Part shown: positions 1 through 8,777 of the stretch, one piece after another | Layout of the letters: every line of letters begins with the position of its first letter | Position numbering within the stretch: position 1 is the first letter of the stretch | Origin: Pseudomonas cyclaminis | Lineage (GTDB): Bacteria > Pseudomonadota > Gammaproteobacteria > Pseudomonadales > Pseudomonadaceae | NCBI RefSeq assembly: GCF_015163715.1 | Contig: NZ_JADDUM010000089.1 | Span: forward strand, 1 to 38,970 | Length of the DNA stretch: 38,970 nucleotides | Reading direction: 5' to 3' | Notes under the pieces: model-generated | What the model saw: the letters and a program-made list of their open reading frames with translations, nothing else | Database searches by the model: none | Told to the model about the DNA's origin: nothing | Made by a program: the position numbers and the translations under genes

Positions 1-21
1 TTGTAGGAACAACGCTACACA

Positions 22-119
22 AATGTGGGAGGGGGGCTTGCCCCCGATTGCAGTGGGGTCAGCGACAAATAAGCTGGCTGACCCACCGCTATCGGGGGCA
101 AGCCCCCTCCCATATTTTT
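22..119. repeat. REP doublet (BIME-like inverted pair)
   Basis: Two inverted copies of the REP core lie at about 23-48 and 91-114 and enclose a second inverted pair built on CAGTGGGGTCAGC and GCTGACCCACCGC. The whole unit can fold into a long cruciform or hairpin. A second unit with the same central sequences starts at 38903, so this is a recurrent composite element and not a chance palindrome. It sits just past the 3' end of the YfaP/TPR gene and may stabilise or end its transcript. That role is inferred; the repeat itself is directly visible. Confidence 0.85.
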
Positions 120-139
120 AGCACGGCACTACAGTGAAA

Positions 140-1315
140 TCAGCGATTGCGTACCCGCTCAATCGCCGTGTCATACACCGGATTGGCCTTTTGCTCCTTG
201 GCCAACTGGTAGTGACGCAACGCATCCGGGAACTGGCCCGCCGCTTCGTAGATCCGCGCAATGTTGTAGTAGGCGCCGGCACGTACCGTCGCAGCATTCG
301 CACCGGTTGCCAGGGCGATAGCCTTGCGGTTGGCCCAGATCGACTCGGCCGTGTTACCGGCTTTCTGATAGGCCAGGCCGAGGTTGCCATAGGCCTTGCC
401 GAAGCTATTGTCCAACTCGATGGCCTGACGGAACAGGTCGATGGCCTGGTCGAGATTACCCGCTTGGTAGGCTGCTTCGCCTTGCAGGTTCAGACGCTTC
501 GCATCAGTTTGTACGGAAGAGCTGACGGTAACCGCCGTCACTGCAACGCTGTCATCGAGCAGCGGTTTGACCTCATTGAGTACATTCGCAGCATTCACGG
601 TGACGCCGCTGAAAGTGTTGATGTCCTGGAAGTCGCCGCTGCCGGTCATGCGGAATACGGTCCACAGGTTGCCGCTGCGGTTTTTAGGCACGTAGTAAGT
701 GCGCACCAACGACTGGCCCATGTACACAAACACTTTGGCTTCGCTGTTGGATAGCTGGCGCGAACCCGGATTGCCACCGTTGCTGTAGTCATGCACGGCG
801 TAAACATAGCTTTCGCCGTAGTGTTTTTTCTGCAGGGTGATGGTTTCCGGGCCGTAGCTGTCGGTGTCATCCACGTCCAGTTCGGCGTCGGTGCCTTTCT
901 GGTTCTCGAAGTAGATGTTGTTGCCGGGGAAGATCATGTGGGAATCGAGATCTGCCGGTGTCTGGCCCCAGGTCAACACGACGCGCAGGCCGTCGAGGTT
1001 GTCCATCACCGGGCTGATGGCGTAGGTCATGCCCTTGCACGGGCACTTCACCACCAGGTTGGAATAGCCGGGCTTCTTGATGATCAGCAGGTTGCTGGCA
1101 TCGTCGGCAGCTTCGCTAGTCAGGGTCACCTGGCCCTGGCCGTTGGTGCGCCCCACCACATTCTGCGCGCCGTTGCGTTGCAGCAGCACTTCGGCGTCGG
1201 CGATTTTCTGGTCCTTGACCACGGCGCTGAGTACTTCAATCGGCAACTGCTCGGCCTGGACAGCAAAAGCCACCGCACACAATGACATCGCCGAAGCGAT
1301 ACGAAGCAAACCCAT
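140..1315 (-). CDS. Secreted YfaP-like/TPR protein
   Basis: The product has 391 residues and begins with a Sec signal peptide (hydrophobic LLRIASAMSLCAVAFAVQA, likely cut after AQA/VQA near residue 21). An N-terminal carboxypeptidase-regulatory or Ig-like beta region (about 25-90, with a KCPCKG cysteine pair) is followed by a region resembling the YfaP/DUF2135 family (about 105-230: VVLTWGQTPADLDSHM, then YAVHDYSNGG). The C-terminal third (about 265-385) consists of tetratricopeptide repeats (NLQGEAAYQAGNLDQAIDLF, AYGNLGLAYQKAG, AYYNIARIYEAAGQF). The start at 1315 is preceded by a good ribosome site (AAAGGGAG). The location is probably periplasmic. The molecular role is unknown; TPRs suggest a scaffold in an envelope complex. 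It stands alone, divergent from the yhfG-fic pair. Confidence 0.8.
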   Translation of the reverse strand: MGLLRIASAMSLCAVAFAVQAEQLPIEVLSAVVKDQKIADAEVLLQRNGAQNVVGRTNGQGQVTLTSEAADDASNLLIIKKPGYSNLVVKCPCKGMTYAISPVMDNLDGLRVVLTWGQTPADLDSHMIFPGNNIYFENQKGTDAELDVDDTDSYGPETITLQKKHYGESYVYAVHDYSNGGNPGSRQLSNSEAKVFVYMGQSLVRTYYVPKNRSGNLWTVFRMTGSGDFQDINTFSGVTVNAANVLNEVKPLLDDSVAVTAVTVSSSVQTDAKRLNLQGEAAYQAGNLDQAIDLFRQAIELDNSFGKAYGNLGLAYQKAGNTAESIWANRKAIALATGANAATVRAGAYYNIARIYEAAGQFPDALRHYQLAKEQKANPVYDTAIERVRNR

Positions 1316-1490
1316 GCTTAACTCCCTTTAAGTAGCGGGCGGAATCGCCCTACAAGATTTTGCGGTGAAACATACGCTGAATTCAGCCGACTGGCGGAGT
1401 TTTTATACAAAATGTGACGTGGTTTTTATCCCGCCTACCCGCCGAAGCATTGCGCTACAATCAAGCCTTGCTACCCAGGAGTACGCTGCG

Positions 1491-1661
1491 ATGAGCGAAC
1501 CGACGTTTGAGCAAAAGCAGGATCATTACCACAAGATCCGCCGTTCCAATTACCTGGCCAGCCTGCGCCTGGAAGGGTTCGACACCCAACCGGCCGACGT
1601 CGACAAACCCCTGCCGACCCGCGAAGCCGTCCTTGCCAAGTACCGCAACACCCCACGCTGA
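1491..1661 (+). CDS. yhfG: YhfG-type antitoxin of Fic (FicA)
   Basis: This is a 56-residue protein starting at the ATG at 1491, preceded by CAGGAGTACGCTGCG (AGGAG ribosome site). It matches the short YhfG family that partners class I Fic proteins. The key feature is an inhibitory motif [S/T]xxxE[G/N], seen here as S24-LRL-E28-G29, whose glutamate in this family reaches into the Fic ATP site and blocks AMP transfer. Its TGA overlaps the fic ATG by one base (TGATG), so the two are translationally coupled with antitoxin first. The short length and lack of other domains are normal for the family. Identity is inferred from context plus motif. Confidence 0.82.
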   Translation: MSEPTFEQKQDHYHKIRRSNYLASLRLEGFDTQPADVDKPLPTREAVLAKYRNTPR

Positions 1662-2260
1662 TGCTCGACAAATACGGGGTGGGCCAGGATCCGTACTGCT
1701 ACCCCGGTAGCTGCGTCCTGCGTAACCGCCTCGATTTGCTCGACGAAGCCCGCCTGCAGCAGGCCGAGCGTGAATTATCCGAAATCGCTGTAGCCAACCT
1801 GCCGCTCTTCCCACCGCCTTACGACCTCGACCGCCTGCAACACATCCACCGCACCCTGTTCGGCGATATCTACGACTGGGCCGGCGAGCTGCGCAGCGTC
1901 AACATCCAGAAAGGCGACACGCTGTTCTGCACCCCGGAACGCATCCCGCCTGAAGCCGCGAAGATCATCCGGCAGATGGCAGAGGCAAACTGGTTTGTCG
2001 GCGCAAGCCAGACCGAACTGGTGAGCAAGGTCGCCGAGGCCTATGGCGACCTGAATGTCATCCACCCTTTCCGCGAGGGCAACGGCCGGGCGCAGCGGAT
2101 TCTGTTTGAACAGATCATCGTGAACGCGGGGTTCTCAGTGAACTGGTGGTTGGTCAAGCACGCGGCATGGATACCGGCGAATATCGATGCGGTGGCGTGT
2201 GATTATCGGGGCCTGGAGGCGATTTTTGAGCGGTGTATCAGCAGGCCTGTCAGCATTTGA
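1661..2260 (+). CDS. fic: Fic family protein adenylyltransferase (toxin)
   Basis: This 199-residue Fic-domain protein carries the complete active-site motif HPFREGNGR at residues 135-143, with catalytic H135, the phosphate-binding loop and the final arginine. The beta-hairpin region precedes it (about 75-90, GELRSVNIQKGD). Proteins of this class transfer AMP from ATP to hydroxyl side chains of targets; DNA gyrase and topoisomerase IV are known targets of some class I Fic toxins (FicT). It has no inhibitory helix of its own; that is supplied by the upstream 56-aa YhfG. The start is fixed by the TGATG overlap with yhfG. The full motif indicates an active enzyme. The target here is unknown. Confidence 0.9.
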   Translation: MLDKYGVGQDPYCYPGSCVLRNRLDLLDEARLQQAERELSEIAVANLPLFPPPYDLDRLQHIHRTLFGDIYDWAGELRSVNIQKGDTLFCTPERIPPEAAKIIRQMAEANWFVGASQTELVSKVAEAYGDLNVIHPFREGNGRAQRILFEQIIVNAGFSVNWWLVKHAAWIPANIDAVACDYRGLEAIFERCISRPVSI

Positions 2261-2611
2261 CCGAACCGCGCCTCATACAATTGAACCGTTTCTTCTATCA
2301 AATCGCTGCCAAGCCATAAATACCGGAAACCGCCGTAGGAAACCGCCAAATACCGCGCAATCCTCTTCCCAAACTACTCCAAATACCCGCCCACGCCTCT
2401 ATAGAAGTTACCCGCAGCCGAATGAAAATAGCGCCCTCTCAACTGTCCCGGCGAAAACCCGTGAATATAGAAAGGACTCAATACATCGGTCATTACGGCA
2501 TCACCTTTACGGTGCTCCGCCTTATAGGGCTCGACGCTCAGATCAACGGAGGCATCGGTCCTCAACGATCGCTCTCGGCGATGGTCCGACAGTTCCTGGG
2601 TGGCTAATACA
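2261..2611. other. AT-richer gap; possible minus-strand gene remnant
   Basis: No gene can be assigned confidently between fic and the DUF1493 gene. On the minus strand a frame running from about 2600 down to about 2220 reads protein-like (DVLSPFYIHGFSPGQLRGRY, then after one TAG at 2374-2376 in the same frame KRIARYLAVSYGGFRYLWLG). That pattern would fit a decayed gene with one in-frame stop. A plus-strand frame of 61 codons (2422-2607) overlaps it and is equally unrecognised. Base composition is lower in G+C than the flanks. I see no promoter or terminator that settles the matter. Confidence 0.3.
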
Positions 2612-3250
2612 ATGATCGAGTACATCCATTGGATCAGCCTGATCCTACTCTTGGCCCTTGCCGCCTTAGCCGACAAAACAATCAAGCGGCCCATATTCAG
2701 AACAGGTTTTGGACTCGTCCTTGTGGTAAGCGGTCCGACAATCTTATTCTGCGCCACCTCTTGGATAAGGGATTCACCGATAGAGAGCCTGCCGGTCATC
2801 GCTTTTGTAACAGGCATCATTTTGCTAACCAGCCAGAACAAGTACCGCTACCAACGCAATCGTCCCACCCACCCACTCCTGCGTGTCCCCACCATGAACC
2901 TCGCCCCCAACTTCCCCGAAGACCCCGTCATGCAGCAACTCCTGCAACTGCTGCACGAGGAAATCGGCCTGCCGAAACACAAGACCATCCGCCTGCAAAC
3001 CTCACTCAACTTCGACTTGGGCTGTGACGGCAGTGAAGCCAAGCAACTGATGGAAGCGCTGGAGCAGGAATTCGCCCTCGACCTGGGCGACTACGACACT
3101 TACCGTTACTTCAACCCGCCGGTCTTTGATGTGTTCCTCAAGCGCCGGGGCAAGGGACATGGCGACAAGGTCCCGCTGACCATTGGCATGCTCTACCTGG
3201 CCATCAAGACCCACAGCTGGGACACGCAGACCCTGGAAAACCTGAGCTGA
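2612..3250 (+). CDS. Membrane-anchored DUF1493 (acyl-carrier-like) protein
   Basis: The frame encodes 212 residues from the ATG at 2612 (GGGTGG eight bases upstream); a GTG at 2600 is a poorer alternative. The N-terminal 80 residues hold three hydrophobic segments (IHWISLILLLALAALA, TGFGLVLVVSGPTILFCA, LPVIAFVTGIILLTS). The C-terminal part from M95 (ATG at 2894) resembles DUF1493, a small family related to acyl carrier proteins: SLNFDLGCDGSEAKQLMEAL lines up with the carrier DLGxDS signature and is followed by an acidic helix. DUF1493 proteins are usually only about 110-120 residues and stand alone. This may be a true fusion, or two adjacent genes whose separating stop was lost, or translation may start at 2894. 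Function unknown. Confidence 0.6.
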   Translation: MIEYIHWISLILLLALAALADKTIKRPIFRTGFGLVLVVSGPTILFCATSWIRDSPIESLPVIAFVTGIILLTSQNKYRYQRNRPTHPLLRVPTMNLAPNFPEDPVMQQLLQLLHEEIGLPKHKTIRLQTSLNFDLGCDGSEAKQLMEALEQEFALDLGDYDTYRYFNPPVFDVFLKRRGKGHGDKVPLTIGMLYLAIKTHSWDTQTLENLS

Positions 3251-3321
3251 GCTAACGCCGACTCCAAACACACCGGAACTCAAATGTGGCTGGGTATATC
3301 GCCAACTGACCTTTCGCGCAC

Positions 3322-3352
3322 AAAAAAGCCGCCCACAAGAGGCGGCTTTTTC
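3322..3352. terminator. Bidirectional intrinsic terminator
   Basis: AAAAAGCCGCC at 3323-3333 pairs perfectly with GGCGGCTTTTT at 3341-3351 around a 7-base loop. It has T runs in both directions, so it can end both the DUF1493 transcript and the convergent pckA transcript. Confidence 0.92.
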
Positions 3353-3366
3353 ACAACATGCGGATC

Positions 3367-4908
3367 TTACAACTTAGGACCCGCAGCCTTGATCGCATCG
3401 CTCACTTCAAACTTCTTGAAGTTCTCAACGAACAGACCGGCCAGCGCCTTGGCCGCTTCGTCGTAAGCAGCTTTGTCAGCCCAGGTGTTGCGTGGGTTCA
3501 ACAGGCCGGTTTCAACGCCCGGTACGGCCAATGGCACGTCGAGGTTGATGGTGTCGAGGTGCTCGGTTTGCGCACCGATCAACGCGCCGCTCTGGATCGC
3601 TGCGATGACGCCGCGAGTGGTCGGGATGTTGAAACGCTTGCCAACGCCGTAGCCGCCGCCGGTCCAGCCGGTGTTGACCAGGTAGACCTTGGAGCCGAAG
3701 CCGCGGATGCGCTTGATCAGCAGCTCGGCGTATTCGCCGGCCGGGCGTGGGAAGAATGGCGCGCCGAAGCAGGTCGAGAAGGTCGACTTGATGCCGCTGC
3801 CCGAACCCATTTCAGTCGAACCCACCAGTGCGGTGTAGCCGGACAGGAAGTGGTAGGCCGCTTGTTCTTCGCTGAGGATCGACACGGGTGGCAGCACGCC
3901 GGTCAGGTCGCAGGTCAGGAAGATCACTGCGTTTGGCTCGCCGCCCAGGTTCTTCTCGGAACGCTTGGCAACGTGCTCCAGCGGGTAGGCGGCGCGGCTG
4001 TTCTGGGTCAGGCTCACGTCGGCGTAGTCGGCGTGCTTGGCGTCGTCGATCACGACGTTTTCCAATACTGCACCGTGCTTGATGGCTTTCCAGATCACCG
4101 GCTCGTTCTTCTCGGACAGGTCGATGCACTTGGCATAGCAACCGCCTTCGATGTTGAACACCACACCTTCGCCCCAACCGTGTTCGTCGTCACCGATCAG
4201 GTAACGGCTTTCGTCGGCCGACAGGGTGGTTTTACCGGTGCCGGACAGGCCGAAGAACAGGGTGACGTCGCCCGCTTCGCCAATGTTGGCGGCGCAGTGC
4301 ATCGGCAGTACGTCGGAAGCCGGCAGCAGGAAGTTCTGCACCGAGAACATGGCTTTCTTCATTTCACCGGCGTAACGCATGCCAGCGATCAGCACTTTTT
4401 TCTGTGCGAAGTTGAGGATCACGCAGCCGTCGGAGTTGGTGCCGTCACGCTCTGGCACGCACTCGAAGTTGGCCACGTTGAGCACTTGCCATTCGTCACG
4501 GCCGGCCGGGTTGTACTGGGCCGGGTTGATGAACAGGCAACGACCGAACAGGTTCTGCCAGGCAGTCTGAGTGGTCATTTTCACGGCCAGGTAGTGGTCT
4601 TCGGCAGCCCCTACGTGAACGTGGGAAACGAAGTGCTCCTGCGCGTTGTTGAAAGCCTCGACGCGAGCCCACAGGGCATCGAACTTGTCGGCCGGGAACT
4701 TGCGGTTGATCGGGCCCCAGGCGATAGCGTCCTGGGTGGAAGGCTCTTCAACGATGAAACGGTCGACCGGCGAACGACCGGTGCGGTGACCGGTTTCTAC
4801 GACCAGTGCGCCAGTATCGGCAAGCACGCCTTCACCGCGCTGCAGGGCTTCTTTGACCAGATCGTCAACACTCAGATCGGTGTATACGGCGTTATTGGCT
4901 TGCGTCAT
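3367..4908 (-). CDS. pckA: Phosphoenolpyruvate carboxykinase (ATP)
   Basis: The 513-residue cytosolic enzyme converts oxaloacetate plus ATP to phosphoenolpyruvate, CO2 and ADP, the first committed step of gluconeogenesis. Diagnostic features are the kinase-1a P-loop GLSGTGKTT at 220-228, the following [14 protein letters not shown] (metal and substrate binding), HRTGRSP near 41-47 for oxaloacetate binding, and the adenine-binding TGWTGGGYG late in the chain. The length is normal for the ATP-dependent class. The ATG at 4908 has GGGGAAC upstream. The 180-base leader towards hslO contains two short hairpins (4921-4933 and 4951-4975) that lie in the 5' untranslated region. The gene ends at the shared terminator at 3322-3352. 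Confidence 0.97.
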   Translation of the reverse strand: MTQANNAVYTDLSVDDLVKEALQRGEGVLADTGALVVETGHRTGRSPVDRFIVEEPSTQDAIAWGPINRKFPADKFDALWARVEAFNNAQEHFVSHVHVGAAEDHYLAVKMTTQTAWQNLFGRCLFINPAQYNPAGRDEWQVLNVANFECVPERDGTNSDGCVILNFAQKKVLIAGMRYAGEMKKAMFSVQNFLLPASDVLPMHCAANIGEAGDVTLFFGLSGTGKTTLSADESRYLIGDDEHGWGEGVVFNIEGGCYAKCIDLSEKNEPVIWKAIKHGAVLENVVIDDAKHADYADVSLTQNSRAAYPLEHVAKRSEKNLGGEPNAVIFLTCDLTGVLPPVSILSEEQAAYHFLSGYTALVGSTEMGSGSGIKSTFSTCFGAPFFPRPAGEYAELLIKRIRGFGSKVYLVNTGWTGGGYGVGKRFNIPTTRGVIAAIQSGALIGAQTEHLDTINLDVPLAVPGVETGLLNPRNTWADKAAYDEAAKALAGLFVENFKKFEVSDAIKAAGPKL

Positions 4909-4950
4909 GAGGTTCCCCGTCGGCCTATGGCCGAGTGCTCCAAACGTTTT

Positions 4951-4975
4951 GTAGTAGAAAGTTGCGCACTACTAC
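4951..4975 (-). promoter_or_regulatory. Hairpin in the pckA leader
   Basis: GTAGTAG at 4951-4957 pairs with CTACTAC at 4969-4975 over an 11-base loop, and CGGCC-TAT-GGCCG lies beside it at 4921-4933. Both would form in the untranslated leader of pckA, a short way upstream of the ribosome site. A regulatory role is only a guess. Confidence 0.3.
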
Positions 4976-5087
4976 CGCGAAAAAAGTGGGCCGGATTATG
5001 CCAGAAAAGCCCAAAAAGAGTAGGGCCCTCCCGTCAGAACACCTCTAATCCGGCATTTGTCAGGTGATTTACCTGTGCTTAAACGTT

Positions 5088-5990
5088 TTAGTGGCGGGTG
5101 TCAGAAGGCGTGTCGATGCCCGCGCCAGCGAACAACTGGGTGACATCGGCTGCATCAAAGAGGTAGCGCTGATTGCAGAACTGGCAGTCGATTTCGATAT
5201 TGCCGCCGTGTTCTACCACCAGGTTTTGCGCATCTTCCAGGCCCAGGCTGACCAAGGCGTTACCTGAGCGTTCCCGGGAGCAACTGCAATGGAAGCGCAG
5301 GCTTTGTGCGTCAAACAGGCGCACAGGGTCTTCGTGGTAGAGGCGATGCAGGATGGTTTCGTTGTCCAGGCCCAGCAGCTCTTCGGCTTTCAGGGTGTCG
5401 GCCAGGGCGATGGTGTGCCGCCAGCTTTCAGCGCGGTCATCGTCGTCCTTGATGCGGTCAGCCGGCAGTTGTTGCAGCAGCATGCCACGGGCGCGCTTGC
5501 CATCGGCGTTGAGCCAGAACTTGGTGCCGACTTGCTGGGACATCACGAAATAGTTGGTGAAGCATTCCGAGAGGGTTTTGCCGTCAAGGTCGACGATGCC
5601 CTGGTAGCGCTGGCCCACAGTCGGGTCGACGGTGAGCGCCAAAACGCCGTTCGGCATCAGGTCGGCCAAGGTCGCGTCCGCAGCGATCAGGCCGGCGTCG
5701 TAACGGGCCAGGCCACGGATGTCACGCTCGCTGGAGCACTCGATCATCAGCAGCGGGATCGGGCCTTCGGAGCGGGCTTGCAGGATCAGCAAACCGTCGA
5801 ACTTCATGGTGCCCACCAGCAACGCCGCAGCGGCCATCAGCTCTCCGAGCAGTTGCGCGACCGGCTCCGGATAGGCGTGCTTGGCGAGGACTTCGGCATA
5901 GCTCAGTTCCAACGAAACCATCTCGCCGCGGGCGTCGCTCTCGTCGAAGATGAAACGTTGGGTGAAGTCGGTATCCGGTAGATCAGTCAT
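5088..5990 (-). CDS. hslO: Hsp33 redox-regulated chaperonin
   Basis: The frame gives 300 residues from the ATG at 5988-5990 ([15 protein letters not shown]). An in-frame extension upstream is not protein-like and lacks a ribosome site. The C-terminal zinc/redox switch has all four cysteines: C235 and C237 in HCSCS, then C269 and C272 in CQFC, the spacing of known Hsp33 proteins. In the family, oxidation releases zinc and unfolds this domain, turning Hsp33 into a holdase that protects proteins during oxidative stress. It lies directly upstream of pckA on the same strand, 179 bases away, and is divergent from the PAP2 gene; the 126-base gap must hold promoters for both. Confidence 0.96.
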   Translation of the reverse strand: MTDLPDTDFTQRFIFDESDARGEMVSLELSYAEVLAKHAYPEPVAQLLGELMAAAALLVGTMKFDGLLILQARSEGPIPLLMIECSSERDIRGLARYDAGLIAADATLADLMPNGVLALTVDPTVGQRYQGIVDLDGKTLSECFTNYFVMSQQVGTKFWLNADGKRARGMLLQQLPADRIKDDDDRAESWRHTIALADTLKAEELLGLDNETILHRLYHEDPVRLFDAQSLRFHCSCSRERSGNALVSLGLEDAQNLVVEHGGNIEIDCQFCNQRYLFDAADVTQLFAGAGIDTPSDTRH

Positions 5991-6116
5991 AGGTCTGGGT
6001 ATCTGAATTGATGACAAATTGATTACAAGGTTTATAAAATTAAACGCTTTAGCACCGTTTTGGTGCGGCTTTCTCCTGGAAACAGAGAGCTTAAATAGAG
6101 CGAAGAGGAACAGTTT

Positions 6117-6920
6117 ATGAACAATCCGGGTTTGTTCCAAGCCAAGTGGAACCTCCGGCGATGGGCTCTGTGCAATCTACTCGCTATCGCGTTGCTGTGT
6201 TTTTGGCTGTGGCCCACGGGCCAGATGCTCTGTGTGATTTTCGACGAGTGGCTGTTTCATCTGCTAAATGACCCGCTGGCAACCCACACAACCTGGCTGC
6301 ACGTGTGGGCTGTGGCGAGTTTGCGACCCTTTGATGCGGTGGTCGGTGTGATCCTGCTGTCGCTGCTGATTCGCGGCGACTGGGTGTTCAAGGCAGTACA
6401 GGTGCGACAGGCACTGTTAGGTTTTGTCGGCATTTTGTTGCTGTTGTTGTTTATCCGCATGCTGTTTTCCAAATGGGCGGCGCAGATGGGCTGGCAGCAC
6501 AGCAGCCCGTCGATGGTGATCGGCGGGGCAATTCAGATGAGTGACTATTTCCCTGGCCTGGAGAAGACCTGGGAGCTGAAGGACCGTTCGAGCCAGAGCT
6601 TCCCGGGGGATCATGCGTCGGTGTTGTTGATCTGGGGGATGTTCATGACGGTGTTTGCCCGGCGTATCAGCCAGAGGCTTGTGATCTGGGGGCTGGCGGT
6701 GTTGTTCATGATGCCGCGCCTGGTAGCGGGGGCGCATTGGGGGCAGGACGATTACATCGGCGGTGTGTTGCTGGCGCTGCTAGCGTTGGGCTGGGGTTAT
6801 TACACGCCGTTTGCGGCAGTGGTGTCGGGAATGCTGATGCGGGTAACGACGCCGGTGTTTGCGCTGATGGCCAAATGGCCATTGATCGGGCGATTGAGTG
6901 TCCTGCGCGCAACCCCCTAG
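6117..6920 (+). CDS. PAP2-family membrane phosphatase/phosphotransferase
   Basis: This is a 267-residue inner-membrane protein with about six hydrophobic helices. The acid-phosphatase (PAP2) signature is present in three parts: a basic K155-D-R157 stretch, S161-FPGD-H166 (the SxxxH-type nucleophile-support motif), and R201-LVAGAH207-WGQD211 with the catalytic histidine and its aspartate. This architecture acts on lipid phosphates, for example undecaprenyl pyrophosphate, phosphatidylglycerophosphate or lipid A (LpxT-like transfer). The substrate cannot be read from the sequence. The ATG at 6117 follows AGAGGAA. The upstream divergent hslO and downstream convergent hslR match the order I recall for other pseudomonads, so it is a core gene. 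Confidence 0.85.
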   Translation: MNNPGLFQAKWNLRRWALCNLLAIALLCFWLWPTGQMLCVIFDEWLFHLLNDPLATHTTWLHVWAVASLRPFDAVVGVILLSLLIRGDWVFKAVQVRQALLGFVGILLLLLFIRMLFSKWAAQMGWQHSSPSMVIGGAIQMSDYFPGLEKTWELKDRSSQSFPGDHASVLLIWGMFMTVFARRISQRLVIWGLAVLFMMPRLVAGAHWGQDDYIGGVLLALLALGWGYYTPFAAVVSGMLMRVTTPVFALMAKWPLIGRLSVLRATP

Positions 6921-6933
6921 CACCACAGGCTAC

Positions 6934-6957
6934 GTGTGGGAGCGCTATCTCCCACAC
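6934..6957. terminator. Hairpin between convergent genes
   Basis: GTGTGGGAG at 6934-6942 pairs perfectly with CTCCCACAC at 6949-6957 over a 6-base loop. It lies between the ends of the PAP2 gene and convergent hslR, looks like a shortened REP unit, and probably serves as transcript end or stabiliser. There is no long T run. Confidence 0.55.
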
Positions 6958-6977
6958 TGGATCTGCTTTTTGCGCAG

Positions 6978-7385
6978 TTAGTCGTCATTGCCACTGCCGC
7001 GAAACTTGAACAGATCGCGACGCTGCTTCTTGCTCGGCTTGCCATCCGTGGTCAGGCCTGAAGCACCTGCCTTACGCATCGCCGCTGCATTTTCGCGCTT
7101 GGCGATGCTGGCTTCAGTCTCGGCGTAAAGAGCCTGAGCCTCAGGCGCGCCACGGCGCACGATGGAAAGTGCCTGGACCACGATGGTTTTTTCATCAAAA
7201 CCGGTACGAATCTGGAACTCATCGCCGACACGCGGCTCCTTGCCCGGCTTGCAGCGCTCGCCGCGATGGTGCACCTTGCCGCTCTCGATGGCGGCCTTGG
7301 CCAGGGCACGGGTTTTATAGAAACGCGCTGCCCACAGCCACTTGTCCAGACGGACCTTTTCTTCCTCTTCCTGCTTTTGAGCCAC
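6978..7385 (-). CDS. hslR: Ribosome-associated heat-shock protein Hsp15 (S4 domain)
   Basis: The protein has 135 residues from a GTG at 7383-7385, chosen because GAGGAATTCAA sits just before it and the frame upstream is arginine-rich and not family-like. The S4 RNA-binding domain starts at about residue 10 (VRLDKWLWAARFYKTRALA, then AIESGKVHHRGERCKPG). A basic tail follows (KPSKKQRRDLFKFRG). In E. coli Hsp15 binds 50S subunits carrying nascent chains after abortive translation and helps rescue them. It is divergent from rimA with 116 bases between, linking two ribosome-related loci. Confidence 0.93.
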   Translation of the reverse strand: MAQKQEEEEKVRLDKWLWAARFYKTRALAKAAIESGKVHHRGERCKPGKEPRVGDEFQIRTGFDEKTIVVQALSIVRRGAPEAQALYAETEASIAKRENAAAMRKAGASGLTTDGKPSKKQRRDLFKFRGSGNDD

Positions 7386-7501
7386 TTGAATTCCTCGCTC
7401 TGAAAAATGTCGCAACTTTACCGTTGAAACCCTTCGACGCATAAACCCCAAGGCTCGCCTAAGATACGCCAGGTAGCACCCTGTTTTCGCGAGGATACGC
7501 C

Positions 7502-8281
7502 GTGACCGACTTTCCCACTTCACTCACCTCGCCTGACCAGCGTTGCGTAGGCTGCCAGCAAAACGAACCTTTGGGTTTCGATTTTGCTTTCGCCTACCAG
7601 CCTATCGTAGACCTTCGGGACCATTCGATTTTTGCCCACGAAGCCTTGGTGCGCGGTACACAAGGCGAAGGGGCGTTGTCGGTGCTGGACCAAGTCAACG
7701 AAAGCAACCGCTACCGCTTCGACCAGCGCTGCCGCACCCAGGCGATTGCCGGTGCTGCCGCCCTGGGGATGCAAACCCACCTATCCATCAACTTCATGCC
7801 CAACGCCGTGTACCGTCCGGAGTTGTGCATCCGCAGCACCCTGCAGGCGGCTCGCGCGCACAATTTCCCGCTGGACCAACTGATTTTCGAGACCCTGGAA
7901 AGCGAGCATGTAGATAACTATCGCCATTTGACGAATATTCTGCGTGAATACCGCGAGTTCGGCTTCAAGACCGCCATCGACGACTTCGGCGCGGGCTATT
8001 CGGGGCTGAATCTGCTGGCTGATTTCCAACCTGACTTGATCAAACTCGACATGGCGCTAATCCGCGATGTCGACCAGGATCGTGTCCGTCAGGTGATCGT
8101 CCAGGGGATTGTCACAATCTGTGAGCAGTTGAACGTTACTGTCATCGCCGAAGGCATCGAAAGTGCCGGCGAACGCGACTTTCTGTCTGACTGTGGAATA
8201 TTTCTGATGCAAGGCTATTGGTTCGCCAAGCCTGCATTCAAAGCCCTGGCCGAGGTTTCACCGAAAGCCTGGGCGAATTGA
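7502..8281 (+). CDS. rimA: RimA, EAL-domain c-di-GMP phosphodiesterase
   Basis: The frame gives 259 residues from a GTG at 7502. It is nearly all EAL domain: the EAL signature is HEALVRG with E47, followed by SINFMP (N97), FETLES (E130), the metal motif DDFGAGYSGL (D160, D161), K181 in IKLD, EGIES (E217) and QGYWFAKP. All residues needed for hydrolysing c-di-GMP to pGpG appear present, so an active enzyme is expected. An N-terminal CVGC pair (15-18) lies outside the domain. It is the first gene of a tight run with rimB (13 bases) and rimK (overlap). In P. fluorescens the rimABK operon links c-di-GMP to RimK modification of ribosomal protein S6; symbol assignment rests on that synteny. Confidence 0.88.
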   Translation: MTDFPTSLTSPDQRCVGCQQNEPLGFDFAFAYQPIVDLRDHSIFAHEALVRGTQGEGALSVLDQVNESNRYRFDQRCRTQAIAGAAALGMQTHLSINFMPNAVYRPELCIRSTLQAARAHNFPLDQLIFETLESEHVDNYRHLTNILREYREFGFKTAIDDFGAGYSGLNLLADFQPDLIKLDMALIRDVDQDRVRQVIVQGIVTICEQLNVTVIAEGIESAGERDFLSDCGIFLMQGYWFAKPAFKALAEVSPKAWAN

Positions 8282-8294
8282 TCGGTTACCCATT

Positions 8295-8777
8295 TTGAAA
8301 ACATTTGACCATTTGACCGTTGTGGGTCTGCGTGAGTGGGTGGCACTTCCCGACTTGGGAGTGGCAGGCCTGCGCGCGAAGATCGATACCGGTGCCAGCA
8401 CCTCAAGCCTGCACGCCACCGATATCGAGCCCTTTGAGCGCGACGGTGAGCAGTGGGTGCGCTTTACCGCACACCTCGGCAGCGTTGTGCAACTGCGCCA
8501 CCGCCGCTGCGAAGCACCGCTGGTGACAATGAAAACCATCAAGAGCTCCAACGGCCATGCGCAGGTGCGCTATGTGATCAGCACCACCCTGGCGCTGGGT
8601 GATCGGGTATGGCGGGTGGAGTTCACCCTGGCCTGCCGCAAGGCCATGCGTTACCGCTTGCTGCTGGGTTCCAAGGCGCTGATTGACGGTCAATTGGTCG
8701 TCAACCCAGGCATCAAGTACGTTCAAGACAAGCCGGTGTTCCCGGTCTCTACTATTCCTGCCCCAGGTGCTGCATGA
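8295..8777 (+). CDS. rimB: RimB, retropepsin-like ATP-dependent zinc protease family
   Basis: The product has 160 residues; the likely start is a TTG at 8295 ([22 protein letters not shown]), with only a weak ribosome site, which suggests coupling to rimA. The DUF785/Zn-protease family core has a pepsin-like active-site motif, [13 protein letters not shown] at about residues 29-41, with aspartate 31. In pseudomonads RimB acts with RimK on the polyglutamate tail of ribosomal protein S6. The stop codon overlaps the rimK start by ATGA, so the protease and ligase are co-translated. Start choice is the least certain part. Confidence 0.87.
   Translation: MKTFDHLTVVGLREWVALPDLGVAGLRAKIDTGASTSSLHATDIEPFERDGEQWVRFTAHLGSVVQLRHRRCEAPLVTMKTIKSSNGHAQVRYVISTTLALGDRVWRVEFTLACRKAMRYRLLLGSKALIDGQLVVNPGIKYVQDKPVFPVSTIPAPGAA

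Noticed and set aside
3358..5067. A 569-codon open frame on the plus strand, antisense to pckA
   Set aside because: It is produced by the strong codon bias of pckA in GC-rich DNA; the text has no family likeness, while the minus strand encodes complete PckA.
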